NCBI RefSeq assembly: GCF_023525255.1
Contig: NZ_CP073355.1
Location: 1,178,001 to 1,242,000, forward strand
DNA: 64,000 nt
DNA from: Thermospira aquatica
Lineage (GTDB): Bacteria; Spirochaetota; Brevinematia; Brevinematales; Thermospiraceae
Direction of reading: 5' to 3'
The notes beneath the pieces are model-generated. The model was given only the letters and a program-made list of their open reading frames with translations, ran no database searches and was not told where the DNA came from. The number at the start of each line of letters is the position of its first letter. Within the stretch, counting starts at the first letter, position 1. Made by a program: the position numbers and the translations under genes. Of the stretch, positions 45,934 to 55,452 are shown piece by piece.

Positions 45934-46734
45934 ATGGAAAAAGATTTTTTCACCCTCTCAGAAAACGAATCTTACCAAATCCTCGAAAAAGCCCTCTGGC
46001 CAGAAGGGGCGATTTGTCCCCACTGTAAGGCAAAAGCACGCCTTCTCTCGTGCCGGCTGGTGTATCAGTGCCCCAAGTGTGGAAGGCAATTTTCCTTAAA
46101 AAGCCAGTCCATCATGCGAAAAAGTCACCTCTCGCCAAAGGTTTGGCTTATCGCCATCTTTCTTGTCTCTCAAGATGGTGGCATAAACGCCGTGAAACTT
46201 TCCCAACTTCTTCATATTAGCTACAAGGCAAGCTGGCTTCTTCTTCAAAAGCTACGAAGCCTCATGCGGCTTACTAACCGTCACCACACAAAATCCATAC
46301 GAAAACTTGTCAAAACCTTTTTCTTTCTCTCGGGTATCAAACGCCGCCAGCGAAAAAATTTCTCCCCGATGCAGGTTGTCGAAATTGATGCAGATGATAT
46401 CCCTTCTAAACTTCACATTCACCTTGTGGATGATGTGAGTAGCGATTGGCTTTCAGACTTTTTTGGCAAGTTTTTCCGCCACACCTCGGTGGAAAAAAGA
46501 ACGCCGTGGCTTTCCCACATTAACGATGGGTTGAAAAACCTTCTTGAAGACGTCTATCACTATGGTTGTCGAAAGCACATGCAGCGCTATCTTGATGAAT
46601 TCTGTTTTCGGTTTAACATCGAGGGGGTTTCTTCCAGGCTTGAAGAGCTTTTAAGAAGGCTTGGCAAACGTCGTCAGCTCCTCCCGTGGAAAAAGCTTAT
46701 TGCTGAAGGGCTTATTCTCCCCATCCACGCGTAG
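45934..46734 (+). CDS. IS1595-like transposase-derived protein with shortened DDE domain
   Basis: 266 residues from ATG 45934 behind AAGGAG. The N-terminal zinc ribbon CPHC...CPKCGRQFSL and the SQDGGINAVKLSQLLHISYKASW helix region match IS1595/ISSpo3-type transposases; the C-terminal stretch KHMQRYLDEFCFRFN is the family's YLDEFxFRFNRR signature. Between them the catalytic core is short: VVEIDADD (first Asp) is only about 50 residues from the INDGLKNLL segment that aligns with the late SNLK region, where about 100-120 would be usual. So two strands of the RNase H fold seem to be lost. Flanked on both sides by the 19-bp repeat. Likely domesticated or non-autonomous. Confidence 0.72.
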   Translation: MEKDFFTLSENESYQILEKALWPEGAICPHCKAKARLLSCRLVYQCPKCGRQFSLKSQSIMRKSHLSPKVWLIAIFLVSQDGGINAVKLSQLLHISYKASWLLLQKLRSLMRLTNRHHTKSIRKLVKTFFFLSGIKRRQRKNFSPMQVVEIDADDIPSKLHIHLVDDVSSDWLSDFFGKFFRHTSVEKRTPWLSHINDGLKNLLEDVYHYGCRKHMQRYLDEFCFRFNIEGVSSRLEELLRRLGKRRQLLPWKKLIAEGLILPIHA

Positions 46735-46911
46735 GTTCTGGTTTTTTCTTTCTCACAACGTTTCCTGAGTCTGTCAAATGAGAATGGAAGGTTTTTGTTT
46801 TACTTTTTTCTTTCTGGATTTTTTTTATCCTTTTGAAAGAAAAAGAGAGGAGAAACTCGAAAATTCATGGTGAAAACGTTTTTTCGTGAGGGGAAAGAAG
46901 AAAAAACATGT

Positions 46912-47405
46912 GCTATTACCTTGTTGCAGTTTTTAGCACCTTATACCCCACGGTATGGTGACGGCTTTCCTGCGATAAGGTAAGAGCAATTTTGGCAAGT
47001 CTCGCGTTAAACGTTTAACTTGAGTTTCTCTTCCACACTCTTGAGTGAAAAGACATTTGATCTTACCTTCTTACAGCTAAAAACTGTTTTTTAGCTATTA
47101 CCCTGTTGCAGTAAAAAAACCGTCCACAAGCACCATAAAAACTGAAACAGGGTAAGAGCAGTGCCTCCTCCACCGTCTCCCGATGATACCTTTGGAGAAA
47201 AAAGAAAAGAACAAAACAAAAGCTCTTCCCTTATCACAGTTTTTTTCTTTCACTTTTTTGCTGTAACAGGGTAAGAGCAGTTCTCTCCCACTGCAACAAA
47301 GTAATAGCTAAACCCCAAATCCCCTTGTCCCACACTGCAACAAGGGAAGAGCATCCCCCACTGCAACAAGGGAAGAGCAATACAAAACTGCAACAAGGCA
47401 ACAGC
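46912..47405. repeat. Right array of the 19-bp dispersed repeat (about 11 copies)
   Basis: Plus copies at 46912, 47059 (degenerate), 47094 and 47222; minus copies at 46970, 47141, 47261, 47290, 47334, 47360 and 47387. 46912/46970, 47094/47141 and 47222/47261 face each other as hairpin pairs. The six outer right copies include five consecutive minus ones. Space 46735-46911 has no gene. Confidence 0.92.
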
Positions 47406-47642
47406 CGCCCCCCAAAAAAAAATTTATTTTCCATTTCACTTTTTAGTAAATTTTTGAGTATATTATACAGAGAGTACAGCGGAGTCTGTCCTCTCCAATG
47501 ATAAATTCTTTTACGTCACGGACGACACCTCTATCAAAAAGCGATTTCCTATCAAAAATTTCTCCTCCTATCAACAAAGAGCGGCGTGAAGCCGATATAC
47601 AAAAAAAGTCATACTGAAACAGAGTTACAGCAAGGAGGCGAT
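47406..47642. other. Upstream region of the giant-protein operon
   Basis: AT-rich near 47440-47470, with a possible -10 TATTAT at 47461 but no clear -35. A sequence ACTGAAACAGAGTTACAGC at 47613-47631 looks like a degenerate minus-strand copy of the 19-bp repeat and ends right before the AAGGAGG ribosome site of the giant gene. Confidence 0.4.
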
Positions 47643-50600
47643 ATGAAATCGCATCGCATTCTTTTCCCCCTGATTCTATGGCTGGGAGCTCTTCCCGGAT
47701 GGGCAGAGTATTTCTTCACGACGTTTAACGCAGCGGAGAATACTATCTTCCAGTACAATTTTTTGTACTCGCCCCAGATGGGAGTGCACAATGTGGGAAA
47801 CAACTACGCTACGGCTTTTAATACAAGTACCCTTAGGATTACCGGTCAAGGGAACACGGCAGCATACTATAATGAGCTTTACGGTTTTTTTGTCCGCAAA
47901 ACCAATGTAATATATACCGCAACCAAGGAAAGACCCATAGGTTTTGAATTGACGAGGACGTTTTGTCGACTGGACCCAGATAGAGGGATTCAGGCCGAGT
48001 CAGGACGTATGCGTGAAGCGTTTCACCTCATGTGGGTCCAGCACGATCCTGCGGTTGATACTGTTGGAGAATTTCTTTCCAATTTTGTCCATTTCTCCGA
48101 ACTTATGCGCCCTCAACTTGGGACCAATGACGGTTTTCCCAGTGAACCAAATATTCTTCCCCGGTCATTCTGGGCATCTGACCTCGCCTTTACGAGAAGC
48201 TCTGCATACTCCTTTTCAAATCTTACCCCTCCAAATGGGGGAGGAAGCCACGATCTCTCGGCCCTTTTCCTGTGGGGATATGATGATAATTATGGGTTGG
48301 GGATTTACGAAGGAAATACGGGTTCTATTAATTGGCCCTACTTTAATAACAACAATGTTGTACGTTTCCGTGTCACAATCGATGGAGAGTATGCCTACTT
48401 TTATGTGAATCCTAATCCTACCGGGGTAGGTAAGACAGACTATGATGGTACTCCTCGTGCAGCGGGATACTATTCCAACCAGTTCTATTTGGTGGGGAAG
48501 GTAGCAGTGAATTTCTCCAATAACCTTATCCCCATGTTTGGTGTTTCAGATAATCGTCCTGATGGAGAGATGCTTTCTTACTATGTGGATGACATGACGA
48601 TCCGCACCATTGCGGCAAGCAACGTCGCTGAGATTTCGCCTGTCATGACCAGAGCAGGGACAACGAATGCCCTGCGGATAGCCATCCATCCCTGGTTTTC
48701 GACCGTAAACGAAGCGGGAGTGCAGGAGGTGTATGTTGATTTACCGCAGAGCTATCTTAGCTATACCAACTGGACAGCCTTTACCAATCAGGTGGGAGTG
48801 TTCTGGGCACAAACCAATGGGCAGACCATCTATCGTACTTTTAATCGACAATGGGCAGATGTCAATCCTGCAGGAGGGACGGTAGCGATCTCTGTAAAAG
48901 AGAATGGCAAACGACTCAAGATCCGCTTTAATGCCGCAGCAACTCCCGATGTTTTCCATCCCAATTATAGTGGTTTTGGGGGAAGTATTGCTACAACCCA
49001 CCAGTACATGATCTATATCGTGGTGAGTAACTTTTCCACTCCTGCAGGAGCCGACATAGCGGGAAAGACGATAGAGGTGTATGTAAATAACGAAAAATAC
49101 CAGGATACCACCTGGGCAAATAATGCGACCACGGGACCGGCAAAGGCATATGCAGGCAATGTAACAGCCTTTTCAGGCTTTATGGCAGACAACAACACCC
49201 TCTCCTTTTCCACAGCCAACGATCCCGTTGGTGTCGCTGCGATTCGACCCAACTTTACCTATGAGGGAGAGTCCAAGACATGGTTTGTCGATGTAGCCGC
49301 CAAAGATGCAAGCGAATCCGCAGACAACAATGCTGATATTGTGCAAGTGGAGATTTATCTTCCACCGGGCTTCGAGGCTCAACCAGGCAGCTTCTCAAGC
49401 GAAAGGCTGACCAATACCTCGAGTATTGCGTATGATACGGCGCTGCGTCGTATCTCCGTGTATTATACCAACGAGAACAAATACCTCATTGCAGGTTCCG
49501 GGATTGATACCATCCGTTTTAACAATATTTCTACCACCAATCTTGATACCATCCCTCCTGCAGGAACCAACCAGATCTCCAACTCGATTCTCGTGGTAAG
49601 CTATGCCGCCCTTCCGGGGACAAAGCCCGTTACCAATGTAACGAGTCTCTCTTACCCCCTGCAGAGTTTTCTCATCCGTAAAAAACCCCCGAAAATGCAG
49701 GGAGCGATGCTTCCCACCGAGGTAAGTAACACCCTGGTAAGTAACCAGTATGCCTATCTCATCCAGAACAAAGCAGAAAACACAGGAAACAATATCCGTC
49801 GTCTTTTGGTTCGTCTTGACAGAATATTTACGAATGTGGTGGGAGTGGTAGCAGATAGACCGGCAGTGATTACCTTTTCCTACAATATTACAAACAACAA
49901 TATTACCAATACGGAGGGATATTGGTGGATTCTCGTGGACTATGCAGCCGCTTCTACCAACGTTGTCAAGGGGGAGAGTGCGACAGTGACGTTTTGGGCG
50001 TATGATACAGCTCCCTCGTTGGCAAATGATCTCTACGCTACCAATATAAGCTATGCCGACAACTTCAATGGCGATGGTTGGGTAGCGGCTACCGAGGAAC
50101 CTACCACAGGATGGGTTACCAAATTCTATACTCCACCGGCAAATGTGCGTTCGTATATTGTAGAGCCCCTCAACGAAGATGGCATCCTGGATGCGAGTTA
50201 TAACCACCATCGATATACAGACAGAGAAGATAGCTTCCTTGTCCGCCTGCGTATCAAAAACTGGGGAGAACCAGAGAATAGTATCTACAAGGTTCGCGTG
50301 ACCCTCCCTGATGGGATAACCAACATTGATAGCGTTTCTTCATTACGGATAGGACCTTCGCAGATGAGGACCTATACAACCAATGGTGGTCAGAACGTGG
50401 TCGCTGAATTCTTCTACACCAATAGCCCCATTCCCCCCACCGAAGTGGATGACCTGCTTCTCTGGATTCGGGATGATATTCATGCTCCCGTGACGAAGAC
50501 CATCCAGGTTGAGGCAGCCAATACCACCAACTATGCCCTCGGTGGGCTTGAGGGGGCAGACAATCTCGATCTTCGCTTTATTTATCCGAAGCCAGCAGCT

Positions 50601-53600
50601 GAAGGGTATGTCATTGTTCCTGATGGTTTCATTGATGCGGCAACCAACGAGGCCACTATTTATTACGCTATCTCCAATACAGGCCTCCACGAGAATCAGA
50701 TCAAAGAGCTCTATCTCTGGATTAATACCAACTATATCACCAATGTGCAGTTCCTCTCTTCCTCTCTGGGAGGCACCTACACAGGATTTGTTCCGGATAC
50801 CCCACCGTATTATCGTTTCCAGGTACAGTACTACACCACCTTTTACGGGGCATCCAACGAACTCCTTACCTTCAAAGTGTTTGATAACGTGGAAAACCGT
50901 GCTGAATTTCCGATTTATTTCTCTGTTTCCAATCTCCGAATGTGGAGTAACCAGCTTCCTGCACCCCCCACTCAAACGCAGAACGTCAAAATGATTCCAC
51001 CCCCTGTTTTCTATGCTTACGGGATAGAGCGTACCGTTGCCTTTAAGGCTGTAAGTCTAGGGGAAACCAATACACTGACCGTGAGACTCCGTGTTACCAA
51101 CCTCGGATGGGGGAGCAATAAGCTTCACAAACTGCGTCTCTGGATTCCGTTTGGGCTCACCAATCAACTGCAACAGGTCAGTAACGCCCTTCTCGAGCGT
51201 ACCAATGAGCCCGCAGGACCGGTGAAACTCGTGGCTTCTAACCTTATTGAGATCAGTTACATTGATGGTGGTCAGGAACTTCTGGCAGGAAATGCCGATG
51301 ACACCTATCTTACCTTTGGCGTGTTTACCAATCAGTCGATAACAGGACACTTTGTCTTGGCGGTAGCAAACAACTCCCTGGATGAGGGAGGTCAGTATCA
51401 GTGGACCAATTACTGGACAAATGTGGCTGTTTTAAGTGCTACCAATATCTTTACGCTGGTGGATCCTGCGAGATTCTATATCCAGCCAACCGTCATTGCC
51501 ACGCCGGCAACCTCAACGATTCTTTCCAATCGTATTGAGAATGGGGTGGAGGCTTTCGGACGAAAAATCCGTCGTGTTGAACTCACCTATGATGATAATT
51601 TCATTACAAACGTTGAGGTGCTGAATGCAGGTTCAGGAGGTTTGGCAACAGTGATTGGTGGTACCAATGTTCGCGTGGATTATACCCCTGCTCTGGATCC
51701 CAATGCAGGACGGTGGATCGTTGTACGAGTCTACGATAGGTGGCTCGAGGGCGATACCAATATGCTGGTGACAGCAAAGGTATGGTACGAGGCTGATCCA
51801 CTTGGGGGAGGAGAACCTGCCCTCATCAAGGAAGGCTACACCAACCTTGTGGATTTTAAGAACCCAGCAGCATCTGCGCAGGGGTACGTAACTCCATCGA
51901 TAGTGTGGCAGGATTTTTTGGCAACAAACTACACCCTTTTTATCACCAATACCGGGGATACAGGGAACGATATCAAGTGGGTCAGGATTGTGCCTCCTTC
52001 CTTTATTACAGGGATGTCTGCGGGAGTTTCTACAAAAGGGGCGGTAGTGTTCGTCTATCCTTCGGTGATAGATGTCTATTATACGAATGTAAGCTTTGCC
52101 CCGGGCGAGGTGGATACTATTTCCTGGCAGGCTTCTGACAATATTAGTAACACAGAGGTTTCGGAAGTGTGGGACCTCTATGTCAACAATACTTTGCAGG
52201 ATACCCTCTTCCAGAGTGTTGGAGTTTTGCCAGGATATAGCCAGATTCTTACTATTCGACGTCCTGCGTATCAGGTAAACTACTATGTAGAGTTTACCAA
52301 TAGCATCAATACCTCTCAGCGCAACCGGATGTATGCCACAGAGGAAACAAACAGTGTTAAGATCTTTATCAACAATACTGGTTCCACCGGGAATGATATC
52401 GTTGCTGTACGGATTCCCATTCCATCGATTTATGATCCTACGACAGCACCGGACAACCTTTTTATTACCAACGATATGACGGTAACAAGTCTCAAGGGAA
52501 CGGTTGCCCTCTCCAACGATAGCGTATGGGTGAACTACAGTAGCAATCCGATTCTCCCGATGGATGGGGATGAGGTGCTGATTACCCTGCGAGACAGAAT
52601 AGATCACTATGAGACCAATCTCACCTGGACACTCCAGGCAAACCTCAATACGACAGCAGACCAGTACAAAGATGCTTCTGTCCAGGTAGGTCAGTCAGCA
52701 ACAGCTTTCTATGTGATGCCTTCGCCTCAGGCGATGGCGACCCTTTTGCCATCAGAGATCTATCTTGAACGTCGAAGCTTCTGGCTTAGCCTTGTGGTGA
52801 GCAATACAGGACGGGGAACAAGCGATATCGATCAGGTTCAGATTACCCTTCCATCAGTGTTGCAGAGCGACTTTGATATCACAAAAGTTTCCAATACGGT
52901 AGCCTCCTCTACCAACTATAGTAGTGGAGTACTCACACTTTCCTATAGTCCGCCGATTGTACCTGGAGCTAAAGATACCATCTACCTCCTGGTAACCAAT
53001 ACAGCCTCCTCGGTCAACGACGATGTGACACTCACGGTAACCGTACGCAACTTTGTGAAAACAGGACCGGCCTCGGGAAACACCGTACTCTCCCTTTCAA
53101 CGCTTCCTACCTATTATGTGTACGTCAACCAATCCGAGGCAAATCGCACGGTAGATACCACCACGATGACGAACATCTTCTCGATCAATATTGACAACTC
53201 GGTGAATACGTCTCTCCGTGTCGGAAGGATCCGTGTTGCCTTCCCGACGAATTGGTTTACCAATGGAGATGCCTACGGGAGTGAGCGCTACATTACCAAC
53301 ACGGCTCACATCACAGGGCATCCAACCAACATCATCGCAGAATACGCCCTTGACGGACGGAAGATCGTAAGTGGCGATTACGATGTACTGAATTTCAGAC
53401 TCTGGGATAATCTCAGGATTGGGAGCTTTACAAACTATGTAGAGGTATATGTTGACGATGGACTCGCGATAGAAGAGAGCGAACGCTGGATCAAGCTTCC
53501 TGTGGCAGGTGGCAAGACCAACCAGTTCATCTTTGAGATGCCGCCGACAGAGACGGCTCAGTCCATGACTACGACAACCATCTACGTAGATACCGAAGTA

Positions 53601-55442
53601 ACCAATACCACGATACGACTCACCAACCGGGCAACAACCGACAATCCTGTCTCCATGGCCCGGATTGTCCTGCCGATGGGGATTACCAACATTGACAGTC
53701 TCTTTAGCACCAAAGGAACTGCAACCTATGAGGCAACCACGCATCGTATTGTGGTGGATTATCGTCCAGCTTTCCTGGAAACCAACCAGATGGATGAGAT
53801 AACCTTCACTTTCTCCAATCTCTACCGTGTTCCCACCAATGTAGGCTTCTATGTCGATACAGCAAACCTTACCAACGAGAGTGAGATGCTCTTCACGGTA
53901 GCACCTGGAATAAATGGCTCAGTTTCCCTCCTCAAGATTAACTATCCCCTTGTTGCAGTCGAGGGAGGCTTCTACGGTGACAATCGCATCTATCTCATTG
54001 ATACCAATGCCACCCTTATCTACAGGGTATTGAACCGAACCTTTGAGAGTGTGGTGACGCAGGTGGTTATCACGTTTGAGAAGGATATCACGAACTACTT
54101 CTCAGAGATAAGCCTGGCCAATACGATAGCCACAGTGACGCGTCCGGATACCAATACCAACCAGTTTATCCTGAGTTATACAACAGCAGATGGAATCAGG
54201 CAGGGATACTACGAGGATCTGGTGTTTACGCTTCGTTACAACCTCTCCAACACGGATGTAATCCCCATCACGACCCGTGTCTGGCTTGAAAAGACAGGAC
54301 CCAACGGAACCAACGTCAACGCCCTCAAGGTGCTTGCCTCAAGCGCTGAGGTGAACCTCCTCTTCATCACCAATGCGAACTGGGGTGTGGTACGGGGAAG
54401 TGTCTTCCCAACCAACAGAACCGTCAATGTCAAGATCTATGCGCCTGAGAGCTCGACTCCATCGTTGGATATTAATGGACAGGTGCTCTCCACCTCCAGT
54501 CGTGTGCCAGAGGGAACCTATGTGATCCGCAAGATCCCGGGCGGTACGTATGATATTGAGTTCTCTGCGCCCTACTACCGCAGTCAGCGCTACAGGACAA
54601 ACATCCAGCCCAATGTGATCACCGAGATTCCTCAGATCCCGATGCGCAATGCTCCACTGTTGGGTGGTGAGGATGAAGCGCAGGTGGTAGAATGTTACGA
54701 AGAGACCAATAGCTTTATTGTCTTCCCTGGCGGTTCAGTGGGTAAGGAATTCTCGGTAGATATCACACGGGTACCCCTGACAGCCGAGCAAAAGCGTAAC
54801 CTTACGGAGAACAAGGCGGTAAAAGCCCCATCTACGACTGAGAACATGTATGGGTACCGTTTTGCCCTCAACACGAGAGACGATAAGCCCATGGATGGAG
54901 CTATTGTAAAGCGTGATGCTATTCTGTATCTTGCCTACGATCCAGTGGATATAGCTTCTCGCGGCTGGAGTGAACAGGATCTTGCGATCTACTACTGGGA
55001 TGACAATGGTCTCAATCCTCGTTGGGTGAGGATCGGAGGCGAGGTAGATACGACGGCGAAGCGAGTGGTAGCTCGTGTAAGCTATGTGCATAGCATTTAC
55101 GGTGTCTTTAGCCGTGCTGGTGAAGAGAGGCCCGGTATAATCACGGCTGTGACGCTTCGACCAAAGGTATTTACCCCCAGCAGGTCGGGGGACGGCTACT
55201 ACGGCTCGATACGGGTAACGATAGAGTTTCGAGAGGCGGTAAAGCGCTACGAGGTCAAGATCTTTGATCTCAAGGGCAACCTCATCCGGCGGTTTATCCG
55301 TGAGGATGGTCCGTATACGCAGGGAGAGATAGCCTGGGATGGCAAAGACACGGAAGGCTACGATGTGAAAAATGGTGTGTACGTGTACAAGATATATGCC
55401 GGCGGTGAGACCTACAGTGGTACGCTGGTGATTGCACGGTAG
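47643..55442 (+). CDS. Giant secreted Asn/Thr-rich repeat protein, copy 1
   Basis: About 2599 residues from ATG 47643, set by AAGGAGG and the signal peptide (MKSHRILFPLILWLGALPGWA); a GTG frame to 47586 lacks support. Residues about 20-345 form a beta-sandwich/lectin-like region ending DDMTIRTIAASNVAEISP, shared with the next gene. Then come many diverged Ig-like repeats of 100-180 residues, recognisable by NTG-x2-(G)ND-I-x2-V and a later V-x-Y...G-x-x-D-x-I. The C-terminus has a carboxypeptidase-regulatory-like module (GVVRGSVFP), a ZU5-like part (LAIYYWDDNG...WVRIGGEVDT) and an FlgD/T9SS-like end (VKIFDLKGNLIRR, WDGKDTEGYDVKNGVYVYKI, GTLVIAR). Surface or fibre protein. Confidence 0.82.
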   Translation: MKSHRILFPLILWLGALPGWAEYFFTTFNAAENTIFQYNFLYSPQMGVHNVGNNYATAFNTSTLRITGQGNTAAYYNELYGFFVRKTNVIYTATKERPIGFELTRTFCRLDPDRGIQAESGRMREAFHLMWVQHDPAVDTVGEFLSNFVHFSELMRPQLGTNDGFPSEPNILPRSFWASDLAFTRSSAYSFSNLTPPNGGGSHDLSALFLWGYDDNYGLGIYEGNTGSINWPYFNNNNVVRFRVTIDGEYAYFYVNPNPTGVGKTDYDGTPRAAGYYSNQFYLVGKVAVNFSNNLIPMFGVSDNRPDGEMLSYYVDDMTIRTIAASNVAEISPVMTRAGTTNALRIAIHPWFSTVNEAGVQEVYVDLPQSYLSYTNWTAFTNQVGVFWAQTNGQTIYRTFNRQWADVNPAGGTVAISVKENGKRLKIRFNAAATPDVFHPNYSGFGGSIATTHQYMIYIVVSNFSTPAGADIAGKTIEVYVNNEKYQDTTWANNATTGPAKAYAGNVTAFSGFMADNNTLSFSTANDPVGVAAIRPNFTYEGESKTWFVDVAAKDASESADNNADIVQVEIYLPPGFEAQPGSFSSERLTNTSSIAYDTALRRISVYYTNENKYLIAGSGIDTIRFNNISTTNLDTIPPAGTNQISNSILVVSYAALPGTKPVTNVTSLSYPLQSFLIRKKPPKMQGAMLPTEVSNTLVSNQYAYLIQNKAENTGNNIRRLLVRLDRIFTNVVGVVADRPAVITFSYNITNNNITNTEGYWWILVDYAAASTNVVKGESATVTFWAYDTAPSLANDLYATNISYADNFNGDGWVAATEEPTTGWVTKFYTPPANVRSYIVEPLNEDGILDASYNHHRYTDREDSFLVRLRIKNWGEPENSIYKVRVTLPDGITNIDSVSSLRIGPSQMRTYTTNGGQNVVAEFFYTNSPIPPTEVDDLLLWIRDDIHAPVTKTIQVEAANTTNYALGGLEGADNLDLRFIYPKPAAEGYVIVPDGFIDAATNEATIYYAISNTGLHENQIKELYLWINTNYITNVQFLSSSLGGTYTGFVPDTPPYYRFQVQYYTTFYGASNELLTFKVFDNVENRAEFPIYFSVSNLRMWSNQLPAPPTQTQNVKMIPPPVFYAYGIERTVAFKAVSLGETNTLTVRLRVTNLGWGSNKLHKLRLWIPFGLTNQLQQVSNALLERTNEPAGPVKLVASNLIEISYIDGGQELLAGNADDTYLTFGVFTNQSITGHFVLAVANNSLDEGGQYQWTNYWTNVAVLSATNIFTLVDPARFYIQPTVIATPATSTILSNRIENGVEAFGRKIRRVELTYDDNFITNVEVLNAGSGGLATVIGGTNVRVDYTPALDPNAGRWIVVRVYDRWLEGDTNMLVTAKVWYEADPLGGGEPALIKEGYTNLVDFKNPAASAQGYVTPSIVWQDFLATNYTLFITNTGDTGNDIKWVRIVPPSFITGMSAGVSTKGAVVFVYPSVIDVYYTNVSFAPGEVDTISWQASDNISNTEVSEVWDLYVNNTLQDTLFQSVGVLPGYSQILTIRRPAYQVNYYVEFTNSINTSQRNRMYATEETNSVKIFINNTGSTGNDIVAVRIPIPSIYDPTTAPDNLFITNDMTVTSLKGTVALSNDSVWVNYSSNPILPMDGDEVLITLRDRIDHYETNLTWTLQANLNTTADQYKDASVQVGQSATAFYVMPSPQAMATLLPSEIYLERRSFWLSLVVSNTGRGTSDIDQVQITLPSVLQSDFDITKVSNTVASSTNYSSGVLTLSYSPPIVPGAKDTIYLLVTNTASSVNDDVTLTVTVRNFVKTGPASGNTVLSLSTLPTYYVYVNQSEANRTVDTTTMTNIFSINIDNSVNTSLRVGRIRVAFPTNWFTNGDAYGSERYITNTAHITGHPTNIIAEYALDGRKIVSGDYDVLNFRLWDNLRIGSFTNYVEVYVDDGLAIEESERWIKLPVAGGKTNQFIFEMPPTETAQSMTTTTIYVDTEVTNTTIRLTNRATTDNPVSMARIVLPMGITNIDSLFSTKGTATYEATTHRIVVDYRPAFLETNQMDEITFTFSNLYRVPTNVGFYVDTANLTNESEMLFTVAPGINGSVSLLKINYPLVAVEGGFYGDNRIYLIDTNATLIYRVLNRTFESVVTQVVITFEKDITNYFSEISLANTIATVTRPDTNTNQFILSYTTADGIRQGYYEDLVFTLRYNLSNTDVIPITTRVWLEKTGPNGTNVNALKVLASSAEVNLLFITNANWGVVRGSVFPTNRTVNVKIYAPESSTPSLDINGQVLSTSSRVPEGTYVIRKIPGGTYDIEFSAPYYRSQRYRTNIQPNVITEIPQIPMRNAPLLGGEDEAQVVECYEETNSFIVFPGGSVGKEFSVDITRVPLTAEQKRNLTENKAVKAPSTTENMYGYRFALNTRDDKPMDGAIVKRDAILYLAYDPVDIASRGWSEQDLAIYYWDDNGLNPRWVRIGGEVDTTAKRVVARVSYVHSIYGVFSRAGEERPGIITAVTLRPKVFTPSRSGDGYYGSIRVTIEFREAVKRYEVKIFDLKGNLIRRFIREDGPYTQGEIAWDGKDTEGYDVKNGVYVYKIYAGGETYSGTLVIAR

Positions 55443-55452
55443 GAGGTGGAGT

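Noticed and set aside
45748-46987. A complete 1240-bp IS1595-type element bounded by the copies at 45748 and 46970
   Set aside because: Ends match (16 of 18) and length is right, but the flanks (CAATTCCA and AATTTTGG) do not form an 8-bp duplication and many other copies lie outside; kept only as a possibility.
45050-47405. CRISPR array
   Set aside because: Units are only 19 bp, lie in both orientations, have irregular spacing and vary at set positions; no cas genes.
47586-47642. Longer GTG start for the first giant protein
   Set aside because: It would place 19 residues before a normal signal peptide and has no ribosome site; ATG 47643 has AAGGAGG.
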